Positions 39,760-50,473 of a stretch of 59,269 nt of DNA are shown here, piece after piece. Under the pieces are notes generated by a model. It saw nothing but the letters and a program-made list of their open reading frames with translations. It had not been told where the DNA came from and made no database searches. Source of the DNA: an uncultured Eubacteriales bacterium (lineage in GTDB: Bacteria; Bacillota; Clostridia; Lachnospirales; Lachnospiraceae); contig ONHA01000016.1 in assembly GCA_900317515.1 (NCBI GenBank), positions 1-59,269 of the forward strand, written 5' to 3'. A program made the translations under genes and the position numbers. Numbering within the stretch: position 1 is the first letter of the stretch; each line of letters starts with the position of its first letter.

Positions 39760-42393
39760 ATGGCAGAAAAAACAGTAAATGTCCCCGAAGTCATTGACAG
39801 CGTGGAATCACTTGAAGCCAGAATGGCAGCGATGCGTAAGGCACAGGCAGTATTTGCAACGTATTCTCAGGAGCAGGTTGACAAGATCTTCAAGGCTGCC
39901 GCGACAGCAGCCGACAAGGCCCGCATCCCGCTCGCCAAGATGGCGGTTGCGGAGACCGGCATGGGTCTTGTTGAGGATAAGGTCATCAAGAATCACTATG
40001 CGGCCGAGTACATTTATCATGCTTATGAGCACACAAAGACCTGCGGCGTGATCGAAGAGGATCCGGTTTACGGCATCAAGAAGATCGCCGAGCCGATCGG
40101 TCTCATCGCGGCGGTCATCCCGACCACGAACCCGACATCCACCGCTATTTTCAAGACGCTGATCTGCCTTAAGACCCGCAATGCGATCATTATTTCCCCG
40201 CATCCGAGAGCTAAGAAGTCCACGATCGCGGCCGCAAAGGTCGTTCTCGACGCGGCGGTGGCAGCGGGTGCTCCGGAAGGCATCATCAGCTGGATCGACG
40301 TTCCGTCCCTCGAGCTCACCCAGACCGTCATGAAGGATTCCGACTGCATCCTTGCGACGGGCGGCCCGGGCATGGTCCGTGCAGCTTACTCGTCCGGCAA
40401 GCCGGCTCTCGGCGTCGGCGCGGGCAACACACCGGTCATTATCGACAGCTCCGCGGACATCCGCATGGCGGTCAATTCGATCATTCACTCGAAGACATTT
40501 GATAACGGCATGATCTGCGCCTCCGAGCAGAGCGTCACGGTCATGGCGGACATTTACGATAAGGTGAAGGAAGAGTTCGCTTACCGCGGCTGCTACTTCC
40601 TCAAGGGCGAGGAGCTCGACAAGGTGAGGAAGACCATCTTAATCAACGGCGCGCTGAACGCGAAGATCGTCGGCCAGTCGGCTTACAAGATCGCAGCGAT
40701 GGCGGGCGTCGAGGTTCCGGAGACCACCAAGGTCCTCATCGGCGAGGTCGAGTCCGTCGACATCTCCGAGGAGTTTGCCCATGAGAAGCTCTCTCCGGTC
40801 CTTGCCATGTACAAGGCGGAGACCTGGGAGGAGGCCCTCGACAAGGCTGACCAGCTCGTCCGCGACGGCGGCTTCGGCCACACGGCTTCCCTCTTCATCA
40901 ACACCGATGAGACGGAGAAGATGGCGGAGCATGCAAACCGCATGAAGGCCTGCCGTATCCTGATCAACACACCGTCTGCCCAGGGCGGTATCGGCGATAT
41001 CTACAACTTCAAGCTCCTTCCGTCCCTCACGCTGGGCTGCGGCTCCTACGGCGGCAACTCCGTGTCCCACAACGTCGGGGCTCTTGACCTCATCAACATC
41101 AAGACGGTAGCCGAAAGGAGAGAGAATATGCTTTGGTTCCGCACACCGGAGAAGGTTTATTTCAAGAAAGGCTGCATGCCGGTCGCACTCGACGAGCTCG
41201 GAACGATCATGCACAAGAAGCGCGCATTTATCGTCACCGACAGCTTCCTTTACAAGAACGGCAACACGAAGCAGATCGAGGACAAACTTGATCAGATGGG
41301 CATCGTTCACACCTGCTTCTACGATGTACAGCCGGATCCGACTCTGAAAAATGCCCTTGCCGGCACCGCCCAGATGACCGCGTTCGAGCCGGACGTCATC
41401 ATCGCGCTCGGCGGCGGCTCCGCGATGGACGCAGCCAAGATCATGTGGGTCCTCTACGAGAATCCGGATGCGAACTTCTCCGATATGGCGATGGACTTCA
41501 TGGATATCCGCAAGCGTATCTACGCCTACCCGAAGATGGGCAAGAAGGCTTACTTTGTTGCGATCCCGACTTCTTCCGGTACAGGTTCCGAGGTCACTCC
41601 GTTCGCGATCATCACGGATTCCGACGCAGGTATCAAGTATCCGCTGGCTGACTACGAGCTCCTCCCGAACATGGCGATCGTCGACACCAACAACATGATG
41701 ACCCAGCCGAAGGGCCTGACATCCGCATCCGGTATCGACGTCATGACGCATGCGCTTGAAGCCTACGTCTCCATGATGGCCTCCGATTACACCGACAGCC
41801 TTGCTCTTAAGGCGACCAAGCTGGTCTTCAACTACCTGCCGCGCGCTTACGAGAACGGTGCAAACGATGTGGAAGCCCGTGACCATATGGCCAACGCTTC
41901 CTGCCTGGCCGGCATGGCATTCGCCAACGCGTTCCTCGGCATCAACCACTCGCTGGCTCACAAGCTCGGCGCGTTCCACCACATTGCGCACGGCGTCGCA
42001 AATGCTCTGGTCCTCACCTACGTCATGCGCTACAACGCGAAGGAAGTTCCGACCCGCATGGGCACCTTCCCGCAGTACCAGTATCCGCACACCTTAAAGC
42101 GCTACGCGGAGATCGCGGAGTTCAACGGACTCGGCGGCAAGACCGATGAGGAGAGCTTCGAGAACCTCGTCGAGGCAATCCGCAAGCTCAAGAAAGCGAT
42201 CGGCATAAAGGATTCCATCAAGGAGTACGGCGTCGATGAGAAGTATTTCTTCGACACGCTGGATGAGATGACGGAGCAGGCATTTAACGACCAGTGCACG
42301 GGCGCAAATCCGCGTTATCCGCTGATGGAAGAGATGAAGAAGATCTACACGATGGCGTACTACGGCGAGCCGGATACCAACGTCACATTCTGA
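39760..42393 (+). CDS. adhE: Bifunctional acetaldehyde-CoA/alcohol dehydrogenase
   Basis: The 877-residue fusion follows an AGGAGG. The N-terminal aldehyde dehydrogenase domain (about 1-445) has Cys253 in NGMICASEQS. The C-terminal iron-dependent alcohol dehydrogenase domain (about 455-877) has ALGGGSAMDAAK, HALEAYVS and HSLAHKLGAFHHIAHG. It converts acetyl-CoA to ethanol, regenerating two NAD+. Strong C-ending codon bias points to high expression. Control by the adjacent Rex is likely from position. Confidence 0.97.
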   Translation: MAEKTVNVPEVIDSVESLEARMAAMRKAQAVFATYSQEQVDKIFKAAATAADKARIPLAKMAVAETGMGLVEDKVIKNHYAAEYIYHAYEHTKTCGVIEEDPVYGIKKIAEPIGLIAAVIPTTNPTSTAIFKTLICLKTRNAIIISPHPRAKKSTIAAAKVVLDAAVAAGAPEGIISWIDVPSLELTQTVMKDSDCILATGGPGMVRAAYSSGKPALGVGAGNTPVIIDSSADIRMAVNSIIHSKTFDNGMICASEQSVTVMADIYDKVKEEFAYRGCYFLKGEELDKVRKTILINGALNAKIVGQSAYKIAAMAGVEVPETTKVLIGEVESVDISEEFAHEKLSPVLAMYKAETWEEALDKADQLVRDGGFGHTASLFINTDETEKMAEHANRMKACRILINTPSAQGGIGDIYNFKLLPSLTLGCGSYGGNSVSHNVGALDLINIKTVAERRENMLWFRTPEKVYFKKGCMPVALDELGTIMHKKRAFIVTDSFLYKNGNTKQIEDKLDQMGIVHTCFYDVQPDPTLKNALAGTAQMTAFEPDVIIALGGGSAMDAAKIMWVLYENPDANFSDMAMDFMDIRKRIYAYPKMGKKAYFVAIPTSSGTGSEVTPFAIITDSDAGIKYPLADYELLPNMAIVDTNNMMTQPKGLTSASGIDVMTHALEAYVSMMASDYTDSLALKATKLVFNYLPRAYENGANDVEARDHMANASCLAGMAFANAFLGINHSLAHKLGAFHHIAHGVANALVLTYVMRYNAKEVPTRMGTFPQYQYPHTLKRYAEIAEFNGLGGKTDEESFENLVEAIRKLKKAIGIKDSIKEYGVDEKYFFDTLDEMTEQAFNDQCTGANPRYPLMEEMKKIYTMAYYGEPDTNVTF

Positions 42394-42415
42394 TTGGGCG
42401 GAAAGGAGAGAAATC

Positions 42416-43174
42416 ATGGCTGAAAATAAGAAAGTTATCATTGTCGAGCGTTCCAACAAGACCGTCTATCGCGAAGGTGATGTGCTTGTAAAAGTATTTG
42501 CGAAGGAGCATGCGAAGAGCGGCGTCTTCAATGAAGCCCACATCACTTCTCTGGTCGAATCCTACGGAGTTCCGGCAGCGGCCGTCCGCTTCGTGAAGGA
42601 GATCGACGGCGGATGGGCGATCGGCGTCGACTTCATCGAAGGCGAGACCCTTGCCGAGAAAATGAAAAACGAGCCGGACAACTTCGACGCCCTGCTCGAG
42701 AAGTTCGTCGATATCCAGGTAGCGGTGAGCAAGTTCAAGGCGGTCGGCCTCCGCAACACGGTCGACAAGAGAGCCGAGGAGATCAACGCTCTGCCGGACC
42801 TCGATCCGAGCACACGCTACGAGCTGATGCAGAGACTGCACGGCATGAAGCGCCACACCAAGCTCTGCCACGGCGACTTCAACCCGTCCAACATCATCCT
42901 TAAGGAGGACGGAAGCTGGGTGGTCGTCGACTGGTCCCACGCGACCCAGGGCAATGCCGGCGCGGACGCGGCGCTCACCTACCTTGAGCTGACTCTCCAG
43001 GATCCGGCTCTTGCCGATAAGTACCTGAAGCTCTACAGCAAAAAGTCCGACATCGCGATTCAGTACATCCAGACCTGGATGCCGATCGTCGCGGCCGGCC
43101 AGCTGACCAAGGCGAAGACCGATGCGGAGAAGGAGCTTCTCACAAAGTGGATCAGCATCGCCGAGTATCAATAA
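42416..43174 (+). CDS. APH-fold kinase (phosphotransferase family)
   Basis: The 252-residue product starts 23 bp after adhE behind GGAAAGGAG. It has KLCHGDFNPSNIIL (HGDxxxxN catalytic loop) and WVVVDWSHA (DFG-equivalent), as in the aminoglycoside phosphotransferase/choline kinase superfamily (PF01636). YREGDVLVKVF provides the ATP-binding Lys. The substrate is unknown; it is most likely a small-metabolite kinase and antibiotic resistance should not be assumed. It is probably co-transcribed with adhE up to the terminator at 43204. Confidence 0.78.
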   Translation: MAENKKVIIVERSNKTVYREGDVLVKVFAKEHAKSGVFNEAHITSLVESYGVPAAAVRFVKEIDGGWAIGVDFIEGETLAEKMKNEPDNFDALLEKFVDIQVAVSKFKAVGLRNTVDKRAEEINALPDLDPSTRYELMQRLHGMKRHTKLCHGDFNPSNIILKEDGSWVVVDWSHATQGNAGADAALTYLELTLQDPALADKYLKLYSKKSDIAIQYIQTWMPIVAAGQLTKAKTDAEKELLTKWISIAEYQ

Positions 43175-43203
43175 ATTAACAGAATTGTACAGGTAGATTT
43201 GCA

Positions 43204-43241
43204 AAAAGCCCCTCCCCCGGGAGGGGCTTTTATGGTATAAT
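43204..43241 (+). terminator. Terminator, with GH1 promoter -10 right behind it
   Basis: A GC-rich stem (AAAAGCCCCTCC paired with GGAGGGGCTTTT, 43204-43231) ends the adhE transcript. The next promoter's extended -10 (TGG-TATAAT, 43233-43241) begins immediately after, so its -35 region falls in the hairpin, echoing the arrangement before ileS. Confidence 0.85.
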
Positions 43242-43258
43242 ATCACTAACTTTTTTAA

Positions 43259-44758
<1,500 letters not shown>

Positions 44759-44788
44759 CAGTTGATTTTTAAGCAGACAGAGAGTTTT

Positions 44789-46354
44789 ATGGGCAGAAAG
44801 AAACGCACGGTTGAAAGAAAATACGAGGTACGCAACAGCTTTCTTCGGATTACGCTGGCGCTTCTTTCTGTCCTTCTGCAGACTCTCTGGCTGCTTCTTT
44901 ATTTTACGATCCTGAACGCAAGGTATCCCTGGGTCAACGCGCTTACGACGATCCTGGGGATCACCCTTGCGCTTTCTGTTTATATGCAGAGGCGTCCGAC
45001 CTCCATCAAGATGTCCTGGATCATCATCATGCTGGCCCTGCCGGTCTTCGGCGTGTTCTTCTACATGTGGAACAGCCTGGGCTACGCGGCCATCAACATG
45101 AAGCGCCGCTACGCGAAGATCGACCGGGATATCTTTGATTATCTCCCTGAAAATGAAGACCAGCTCGCCGCCCTTTCGGAGATCGACCGGGGCCTTGCCA
45201 ATCAGGCCCGCTACATCACGAAGTACTCGAAATTCCCGGTCTGGCAGAATACGGACGTGGTCTACCACGCGGACACGCTGGAGGCCCTCGAGGATCTGAA
45301 GGAGGAGCTTCGGCGGGCGGAGAAATTCATTTTCATGGAATACTACGCGGTCGAGGACGGCGAGGCTTTCGCCGGGATCCGCGCGATCCTGAAGCAAAAG
45401 GCCGCCGAGGGGGTGCTGGTCCGCTTCTTCTACGACGACCTGGGGAGCGTCGGCTTCATCAACCCGGTCTTTAAGGAGAGCATGGAGGCGGACGGCATTG
45501 AGTGCCGCATTTTCAACCCGGTCGTCCCGATCATCAACCTCTTCATGAACAACCGGGACCACCGGAAGATCACGGTGATCGACGGGAAGGTTGCCTTCAC
45601 GGGCGGCTACAATCTTGCCAACGAGTATTTTCATATGACGGAGCCCTACGGCTACTGGAAGGATTCCGGGGTGAAGATCACGGGCGACGCGGTGCGGAGC
45701 ATGACGGTCACCTTCTTCGAAAACTGGTATGTGCTGAGAAGAAAAGGAATCGAGGCGGTAGAGGAGGAGTATCTGCCGGAGATCGATTACGAGTCGAAAG
45801 AGCACGGGTTTGTCCAGCCCTATGCGGACCAGCCCATGGACAGGGAGCAGGTCGGGGAAAATGTCTACCTCAACATGCTCTCCTATGCCAGGGAGTACTG
45901 CTGGTTTGTGACCCCCTACCTCATCATCACGGATGAGATGTCGAGCGCCTTTACGCTGGCGGCGAGGCGCGGCGTGGACGTTCGGATCATCATTCCGCGG
46001 GTTCCGGACAAGAAGTTCATTTTCCGGGTGACCAAATCCTTCTGCCCGCAGCTGGTCCGTGCGGGCGTTAAGATCTACGAGTACACGCCCGGGTTCTCCC
46101 ACGCGAAGATGTGCATCGCGGACGGGGAGGTCGCGGCCTGCGGGACCATCAACCTGGATTACCGGAGCCTCTACCACCATTTTGAGAACGGGATCGTGAT
46201 CTACCGCATGATGGCGGTCCAGGCGATCCGCCGGGACTTTGAGAGGATGTTTGAGGAGAGCCGCGAGAGCTCGGCGGACTATAAGCAGAACCGGCTGTCG
46301 GTGTTTAAGAGATTCAGGGATACGATCCTTCGGCTGATGTCGCCGCTGCTTTAG
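44789..46354 (+). CDS. cls: Cardiolipin synthase
   Basis: ATG 44789 gives 521 residues; a TTG at 44762 is an alternative and neither has a strong Shine-Dalgarno. Two N-terminal membrane helices (about 15-70) and SWIIIMLALPVFGVFFYMW precede two phospholipase D motifs: NNRDHRKITVIDGKVAFTGG and FSHAKMCIADGEVAACGTIN. The enzyme joins two phosphatidylglycerols to give cardiolipin. A terminator follows. Confidence 0.94.
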   Translation: MGRKKRTVERKYEVRNSFLRITLALLSVLLQTLWLLLYFTILNARYPWVNALTTILGITLALSVYMQRRPTSIKMSWIIIMLALPVFGVFFYMWNSLGYAAINMKRRYAKIDRDIFDYLPENEDQLAALSEIDRGLANQARYITKYSKFPVWQNTDVVYHADTLEALEDLKEELRRAEKFIFMEYYAVEDGEAFAGIRAILKQKAAEGVLVRFFYDDLGSVGFINPVFKESMEADGIECRIFNPVVPIINLFMNNRDHRKITVIDGKVAFTGGYNLANEYFHMTEPYGYWKDSGVKITGDAVRSMTVTFFENWYVLRRKGIEAVEEEYLPEIDYESKEHGFVQPYADQPMDREQVGENVYLNMLSYAREYCWFVTPYLIITDEMSSAFTLAARRGVDVRIIIPRVPDKKFIFRVTKSFCPQLVRAGVKIYEYTPGFSHAKMCIADGEVAACGTINLDYRSLYHHFENGIVIYRMMAVQAIRRDFERMFEESRESSADYKQNRLSVFKRFRDTILRLMSPLL

Positions 46355-46362
46355 GAAAATGA

Positions 46363-46391
46363 AGAGGACGGTTCGAGCTGAACCGTCCTCT
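46363..46391. terminator. Terminator between convergent cls and PBP genes
   Basis: A perfect 12-bp stem (AGAGGACGGTTC / GAACCGTCCTCT) with a GAGCT loop. T-richness is modest on both sides (CTTAATT; on minus TCATTTT). Confidence 0.8.
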
Positions 46392-46397
46392 CTTAAT

Positions 46398-49019
46398 TCA
46401 CCACCAACCGCTCCAGTAATCCTGCGTCTCCTCGCGCCGGTCGGGAGGCTGGTGGGTGTCATAGTTTTCATAGATGCCGGAGCTGCTTTCGGTGTCCTCG
46501 CTTTCGGTGTTCTCACTCTCCGCGGAGGAGCCCCCGAAGAGCCAGTTCCACCAGCCGGTGCCGCCGGAGGTGCTCCCGGACTCATCCTCGTCGTCATCGT
46601 CATCCGTGCCGTAGCCGGAGTTTCCGGAATTGCCGGACGAGCCGCCGGGCTTCCCGGACGAATTTCCGGAGGAATTATTCCCGGAGGAATTGCCGGACGA
46701 GCTGCCGGTTCCGGGCTTTCTGTTGAACCAGTAGTTCCAGAGCGATGTGTGCTCCGTGCAGGTGCTCTCCTTGAGGTCCTCGGGGATCACGTACTGAACA
46801 TCCTCCGTGCCCTCGGTCGCCTCTTTAAGGTAAACCCTCGTCACGACGCCGCTCTCCGGGCACCAGCGGCCGGCCTGCTCCCAGTGGGTGGTGCAGATCT
46901 CGACCTTGACGTGGCAGTCGCAGGAGGCGTGGGGCTCGGTGCCCTTCGCAAAGTACTCCGTCCGGGTCGCGTCGCCGTGGACCGTGGAGTCGCAGAGGCC
47001 TTCTACGGCGAGCTTGCCGCATTTTGTGCAGATCCTGCACTCGACCAGATCCTCCGTGCCGCTAAAGGACATGTAATCATATGTCTCGTGGGCCCGGGAC
47101 ATGACGGACCGCCAGATCCTCTTCACATAGGAAGTGTCCGCCTGCTCCTGGTTGTCGTCGTAGCCGCCCCAGACGCCGCAGGTGAGGCGGGGCGAGTAGC
47201 CGATGAACCAGCCGTCGCGGGCGCCGCTCGTGGTGCCGCTCTTGCCGGCGATCGCGACGCCGTCGAAATCGGCGTCGATGCCGGTTCCGTCGGTGATCAC
47301 GTACTCGAGGGCGGATGTGAGCAGGGCAGCCGTGTCATCCTTGATGACCTTGCGGGAGGAGGGCGTGTTGTCGATCAGGACATTTCCGTCGTGATCGATG
47401 ATCTTCGTGTAATAGACAGGCTCCACATAGAGGCCGCTTCTTGCCAATGTGCCGTAGGCGGCGGTCATCTCGAGGTTGGTCACCCCGTTTGATGTGCCGC
47501 CGAGCGCGAGCGCCTCCACCTTGTCGGCGTCGGTCAGTGTCGTGATGCCGAAGTCCTCGATGGTTGAAAATACCTCCTCGGTCCCGAGCTTCTCGAAGCA
47601 CTTAAAGGCGACAATGTTGTCCGACTGGGCAATCGCGGTCCGGATCGTGGTCATGCCCCCGTAGAGACCGTTGGAATTGTGAATTTCGGTGCCGTCCGAG
47701 TAGCTGTAGGGCGCGTCGTCGAGGGCGGTCCCGAGCGTGATGAGGCCCGTGTCAAGGCCTGCCGCGTACTCGCCGAGGATCTTGATCGTGGAGCCCGGCT
47801 GGCGGACGGAGCTCGTGGCCCTGTTGTAGATGAGGCTCGCGGTCTTTTCGCCGCGGCCGCCGACCATGGCCCGGACTTCGCCGGTCTCCGTGTCGATGAG
47901 CACGACAGAGGCCTCCGCGTCGGAGCTGAAGTTTGCCTCGTTGTTCATTTCCTCCTCGCAGATCGCCTGGAGTCTTGCATCCTCCGTGGAATGGATCGTA
48001 AGTCCGCCCCGGTAGATGAGGTCCCAGGCCTCCTCCTCCGAGATGTGAAGCGCGGCCTCGAGGTCGGAGAGGACATCGTAGACGAGCGCGTCCTCAAAAT
48101 AGGAGAACACCTCCGCCTCGTGCCCCTCCTCGTGGATCGCCGCGATCCTCGCGTAGACGTCGTCGGCCATGGCCTCATTGTAGGCCTCCTCGGAAATGAA
48201 ACCCTGATTCAGCATGTAGCGAAGGGTGATATTGCGGCGGTTTGCATTTTCCTCCGGGTGCTTTAAGGGATTGTAGGCGGTCGGACTCTTCGTGATGCCG
48301 GCCAGCACCGCGCACTCCGAGAGTGTGAGGCTCGAGACATCCTTGTCAAAATAGTAGCGCGAGGCGGTCGCGACGCCCCAGCAGCCGCCGCCCAGGTTGA
48401 TCGTATTTAAGTAATTCTCGAGGATCCAGTCCTTGGAGACGCGTCTTTCGAGAACCAGGGCCAGATACTGCTCCTGAATCTTGCGCTCGACCTTGTCCAT
48501 GAAGGTCTTCTCCTCGGTCCAGGAGGTGAGCACGTTGTTCTTTAAGAGCTGCTGGGTGATCGTGCTTGCACCCTGGTTGAAGCGGCCGGTCGAGACGCCG
48601 GTCCAGACCGCGCGGACAATGCCCCGCGGATCGATCCCCGGGTGCGTGTAGAAGCGCTCGTCCTCGATCGCGACGAAGGCGTGCTGAAGGTCCGCCGGGA
48701 TATAGTCAAGGTCCACATAGACCCGGTTCGAGGCCTCACCGATGAGGGTGAGCGCGACATTGCCGTCCACATCGAGGACGGTTGTGCGGTAGCCGTCGGG
48801 CGTAACATCTTTGAGGTCCAGAGCGGGCGCTCTCGCGATGATGAGCGCCAGAAATACACAGAAAGCCGCCAGTGAAAGCATACAGAAAGCGGCAAGGCTC
48901 AAGAGCACATACCGTAAGGTGTGTTTCTTTTTGATAGTTCCCCTTCCTTTCCCATGGCGCGTCCCATGAAGTATGAGAGGGCGGCGGAAAATACCGCCGC
49001 GGGCGTCACGTCGTTTCAA
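46398..49019 (-). CDS. Class A penicillin-binding protein (transglycosylase/transpeptidase)
   Basis: The protein has a basic N-terminus and membrane helix (about 36-62). The GT51 domain (about 85-260) contains AFVAIEDERFYTHPGID and GASTITQQLLKN. The transpeptidase domain (about 370-650) has RQPGSTIK (SxxK), QSDN (SxN) and AGKSGTTSG (KSG in place of KTG). A Cys-bearing segment (CRICTKCGKLAVEGLCD) and a Gly/Ser/Asn/Asp low-complexity tail ending in Trp residues follow. The start is uncertain: the TTG at 49019 has no Shine-Dalgarno, whereas AAGGAAGGGG (48949-48940) stands before KKKHTLRYVLL without a canonical start codon. It polymerises and cross-links peptidoglycan. Confidence 0.93.
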   Translation of the reverse strand: MKRRDARGGIFRRPLILHGTRHGKGRGTIKKKHTLRYVLLSLAAFCMLSLAAFCVFLALIIARAPALDLKDVTPDGYRTTVLDVDGNVALTLIGEASNRVYVDLDYIPADLQHAFVAIEDERFYTHPGIDPRGIVRAVWTGVSTGRFNQGASTITQQLLKNNVLTSWTEEKTFMDKVERKIQEQYLALVLERRVSKDWILENYLNTINLGGGCWGVATASRYYFDKDVSSLTLSECAVLAGITKSPTAYNPLKHPEENANRRNITLRYMLNQGFISEEAYNEAMADDVYARIAAIHEEGHEAEVFSYFEDALVYDVLSDLEAALHISEEEAWDLIYRGGLTIHSTEDARLQAICEEEMNNEANFSSDAEASVVLIDTETGEVRAMVGGRGEKTASLIYNRATSSVRQPGSTIKILGEYAAGLDTGLITLGTALDDAPYSYSDGTEIHNSNGLYGGMTTIRTAIAQSDNIVAFKCFEKLGTEEVFSTIEDFGITTLTDADKVEALALGGTSNGVTNLEMTAAYGTLARSGLYVEPVYYTKIIDHDGNVLIDNTPSSRKVIKDDTAALLTSALEYVITDGTGIDADFDGVAIAGKSGTTSGARDGWFIGYSPRLTCGVWGGYDDNQEQADTSYVKRIWRSVMSRAHETYDYMSFSGTEDLVECRICTKCGKLAVEGLCDSTVHGDATRTEYFAKGTEPHASCDCHVKVEICTTHWEQAGRWCPESGVVTRVYLKEATEGTEDVQYVIPEDLKESTCTEHTSLWNYWFNRKPGTGSSSGNSSGNNSSGNSSGKPGGSSGNSGNSGYGTDDDDDEDESGSTSGGTGWWNWLFGGSSAESENTESEDTESSSGIYENYDTHQPPDRREETQDYWSGWW

Positions 49020-49106
49020 GGGTATTTTTGCATGGTTCTGTGTTCAAACTGTGTTCTTGAATTTACATTCCTTGTGGAGATATTTCTTTTTTATTACGGG
49101 AAAATG

Positions 49107-49130
49107 AAAAAAGGGCTTTTAAGCCCCTTT
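49107..49130 (-). terminator. Terminator of the two-component operon
   Basis: On the minus strand, the palindrome GGGCTTTTAAGCCC (49113-49126) is followed by TTTTTT. It lies 30 bp after the kinase stop codon. Confidence 0.85.
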
Positions 49131-49159
49131 CTTTTTTGGAAAATTTTCTGCAGCGATTC

Positions 49160-50473
49160 TCACAGCACGATCCGTATGCGCGTCCCCAGATCCTTTCTGG
49201 ACAACACCTCAAAATGGCCTCCGTGCTTGTCCACGATCCACTTCGCGATGGAGAGGCCGAGTCCGGTGCCCGCGCTCGCGCGGACGTCATCCGCCCGGAA
49301 GAACCGCTCGAAGATGTGCGGGAGCTCGGACTCGCTGATGCCCCGGCCGAGATCCTGCACCTGCAGGTAGGACCGCCCCTTGTCGGTCTTCCCGTAGGAG
49401 AGGATGATCTCCTCGCCCTCCGGGGTGTATTTGGCGGCATTGTCGATGAGGATACGGACGGCCTGCTTCATGAGCCCGGGGTCGACGGATACCTCGGAGG
49501 CCTCGCCTTCCTTCAGGCGGTAGCGGTGCTTCTCATCGATCATCAGCGACTCCTCGTAGATATCCCGGATGAACGCATCCGTGCTGACGGACTGCCTCGA
49601 GAGGGAGGTCCGCCCCGCGTCGCCCCTTGCGAGGAAGAGGAGCTGCTCCACCAGGTAGTTCATGTGGTCCGCCTCGTTTTTGATCGCGGTGATGCTCTCG
49701 TCGAGGATCTTCTCGTCCGTCTTTCCCCAGCGGTCGAGCATGTTGGCGTAGCCCTGGATTACCGCGATGGGGGTCCGGAGCTCGTGGGAGGCGTCATTTA
49801 CGAACCTTGACTGCTGGCGCATGGTGTCCCGCATGCGAAGGAGCAGGTTGTTCATGGCGGCCTCGACGCCTATGAGGTCCGAGTCTCCGAAGGAGAGGGG
49901 CCTTCCCTGCTCTGCATTTTCCGGATCGATGTGCTCAAGGGCGTCCTCGATCATCTGGTACTTGTCCTCGGAAAATGAAAGCCGGCTCAGCTCATCCGCC
50001 TTGAGGGCGATCTCGTTGATCGGGGCGAGAATTTTTCGAATCGCTTTTGTTTCTCTGTAAAATGAAAAGAGGAGCCCCAGAATCTGGACCGCAAGGAGTA
50101 CCCCCAGAATGCAGGCGATCGCGATAAAGGGATAGAGAAAAGAGACGGATAGCAGAGTTTTGCCCGTCCCGGAAGTGATCATATAAAGAAATTCCGCTCC
50201 GGGGAAGGCGGCGATCTCCCGAACCGTGAAAAAACGGGTGCGCCCGGCCGCAATGGACCCCAGGGCGGAGAATTCCTGTTCCGCGCACCAGCCGATCACG
50301 AGAAGCACGCCGGTCAGGAGATCCGTGCCCAGAGAGCGGAAGAATTTTTTTCTGAGCAGGTAGCCGTGCATTTTCCGGGTGATCGATGTCATGCGCTTCT
50401 GCTGGTCGTAGGAAGCGCTTCCTTTTCTTGCGGAGGCCGTCTTCCCGTCAGTCTTCGTCTGATTTGATGACAT
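49160..50473 (-). CDS. Sensor histidine kinase
   Basis: The 437-residue protein has two membrane helices (about 47-66 and 115-140) around a short extracytoplasmic loop. A HAMP-like linker follows, then HisKA with NDASHELRTPIAVIQGY (phospho-His near 230) and HATPase_c with ILIDNAAKYT (N box), VQDLGRGIS (G1), FERFFR and GTGLGLSIAKWIV. It overlaps the response-regulator gene by 26 bp. The stimulus is unknown; the neighbouring PBP and DUF4342 genes hint at envelope control, which is inference. Confidence 0.94.
   Translation of the reverse strand: MSSNQTKTDGKTASARKGSASYDQQKRMTSITRKMHGYLLRKKFFRSLGTDLLTGVLLVIGWCAEQEFSALGSIAAGRTRFFTVREIAAFPGAEFLYMITSGTGKTLLSVSFLYPFIAIACILGVLLAVQILGLLFSFYRETKAIRKILAPINEIALKADELSRLSFSEDKYQMIEDALEHIDPENAEQGRPLSFGDSDLIGVEAAMNNLLLRMRDTMRQQSRFVNDASHELRTPIAVIQGYANMLDRWGKTDEKILDESITAIKNEADHMNYLVEQLLFLARGDAGRTSLSRQSVSTDAFIRDIYEESLMIDEKHRYRLKEGEASEVSVDPGLMKQAVRILIDNAAKYTPEGEEIILSYGKTDKGRSYLQVQDLGRGISESELPHIFERFFRADDVRASAGTGLGLSIAKWIVDKHGGHFEVLSRKDLGTRIRIVL

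Noticed and set aside
42416-43174. Aminoglycoside resistance gene
   Set aside because: Only the generic HGDxxxxN and Asp motifs are shared with the superfamily. The gene is chromosomal, has host-like composition and is coupled to adhE.
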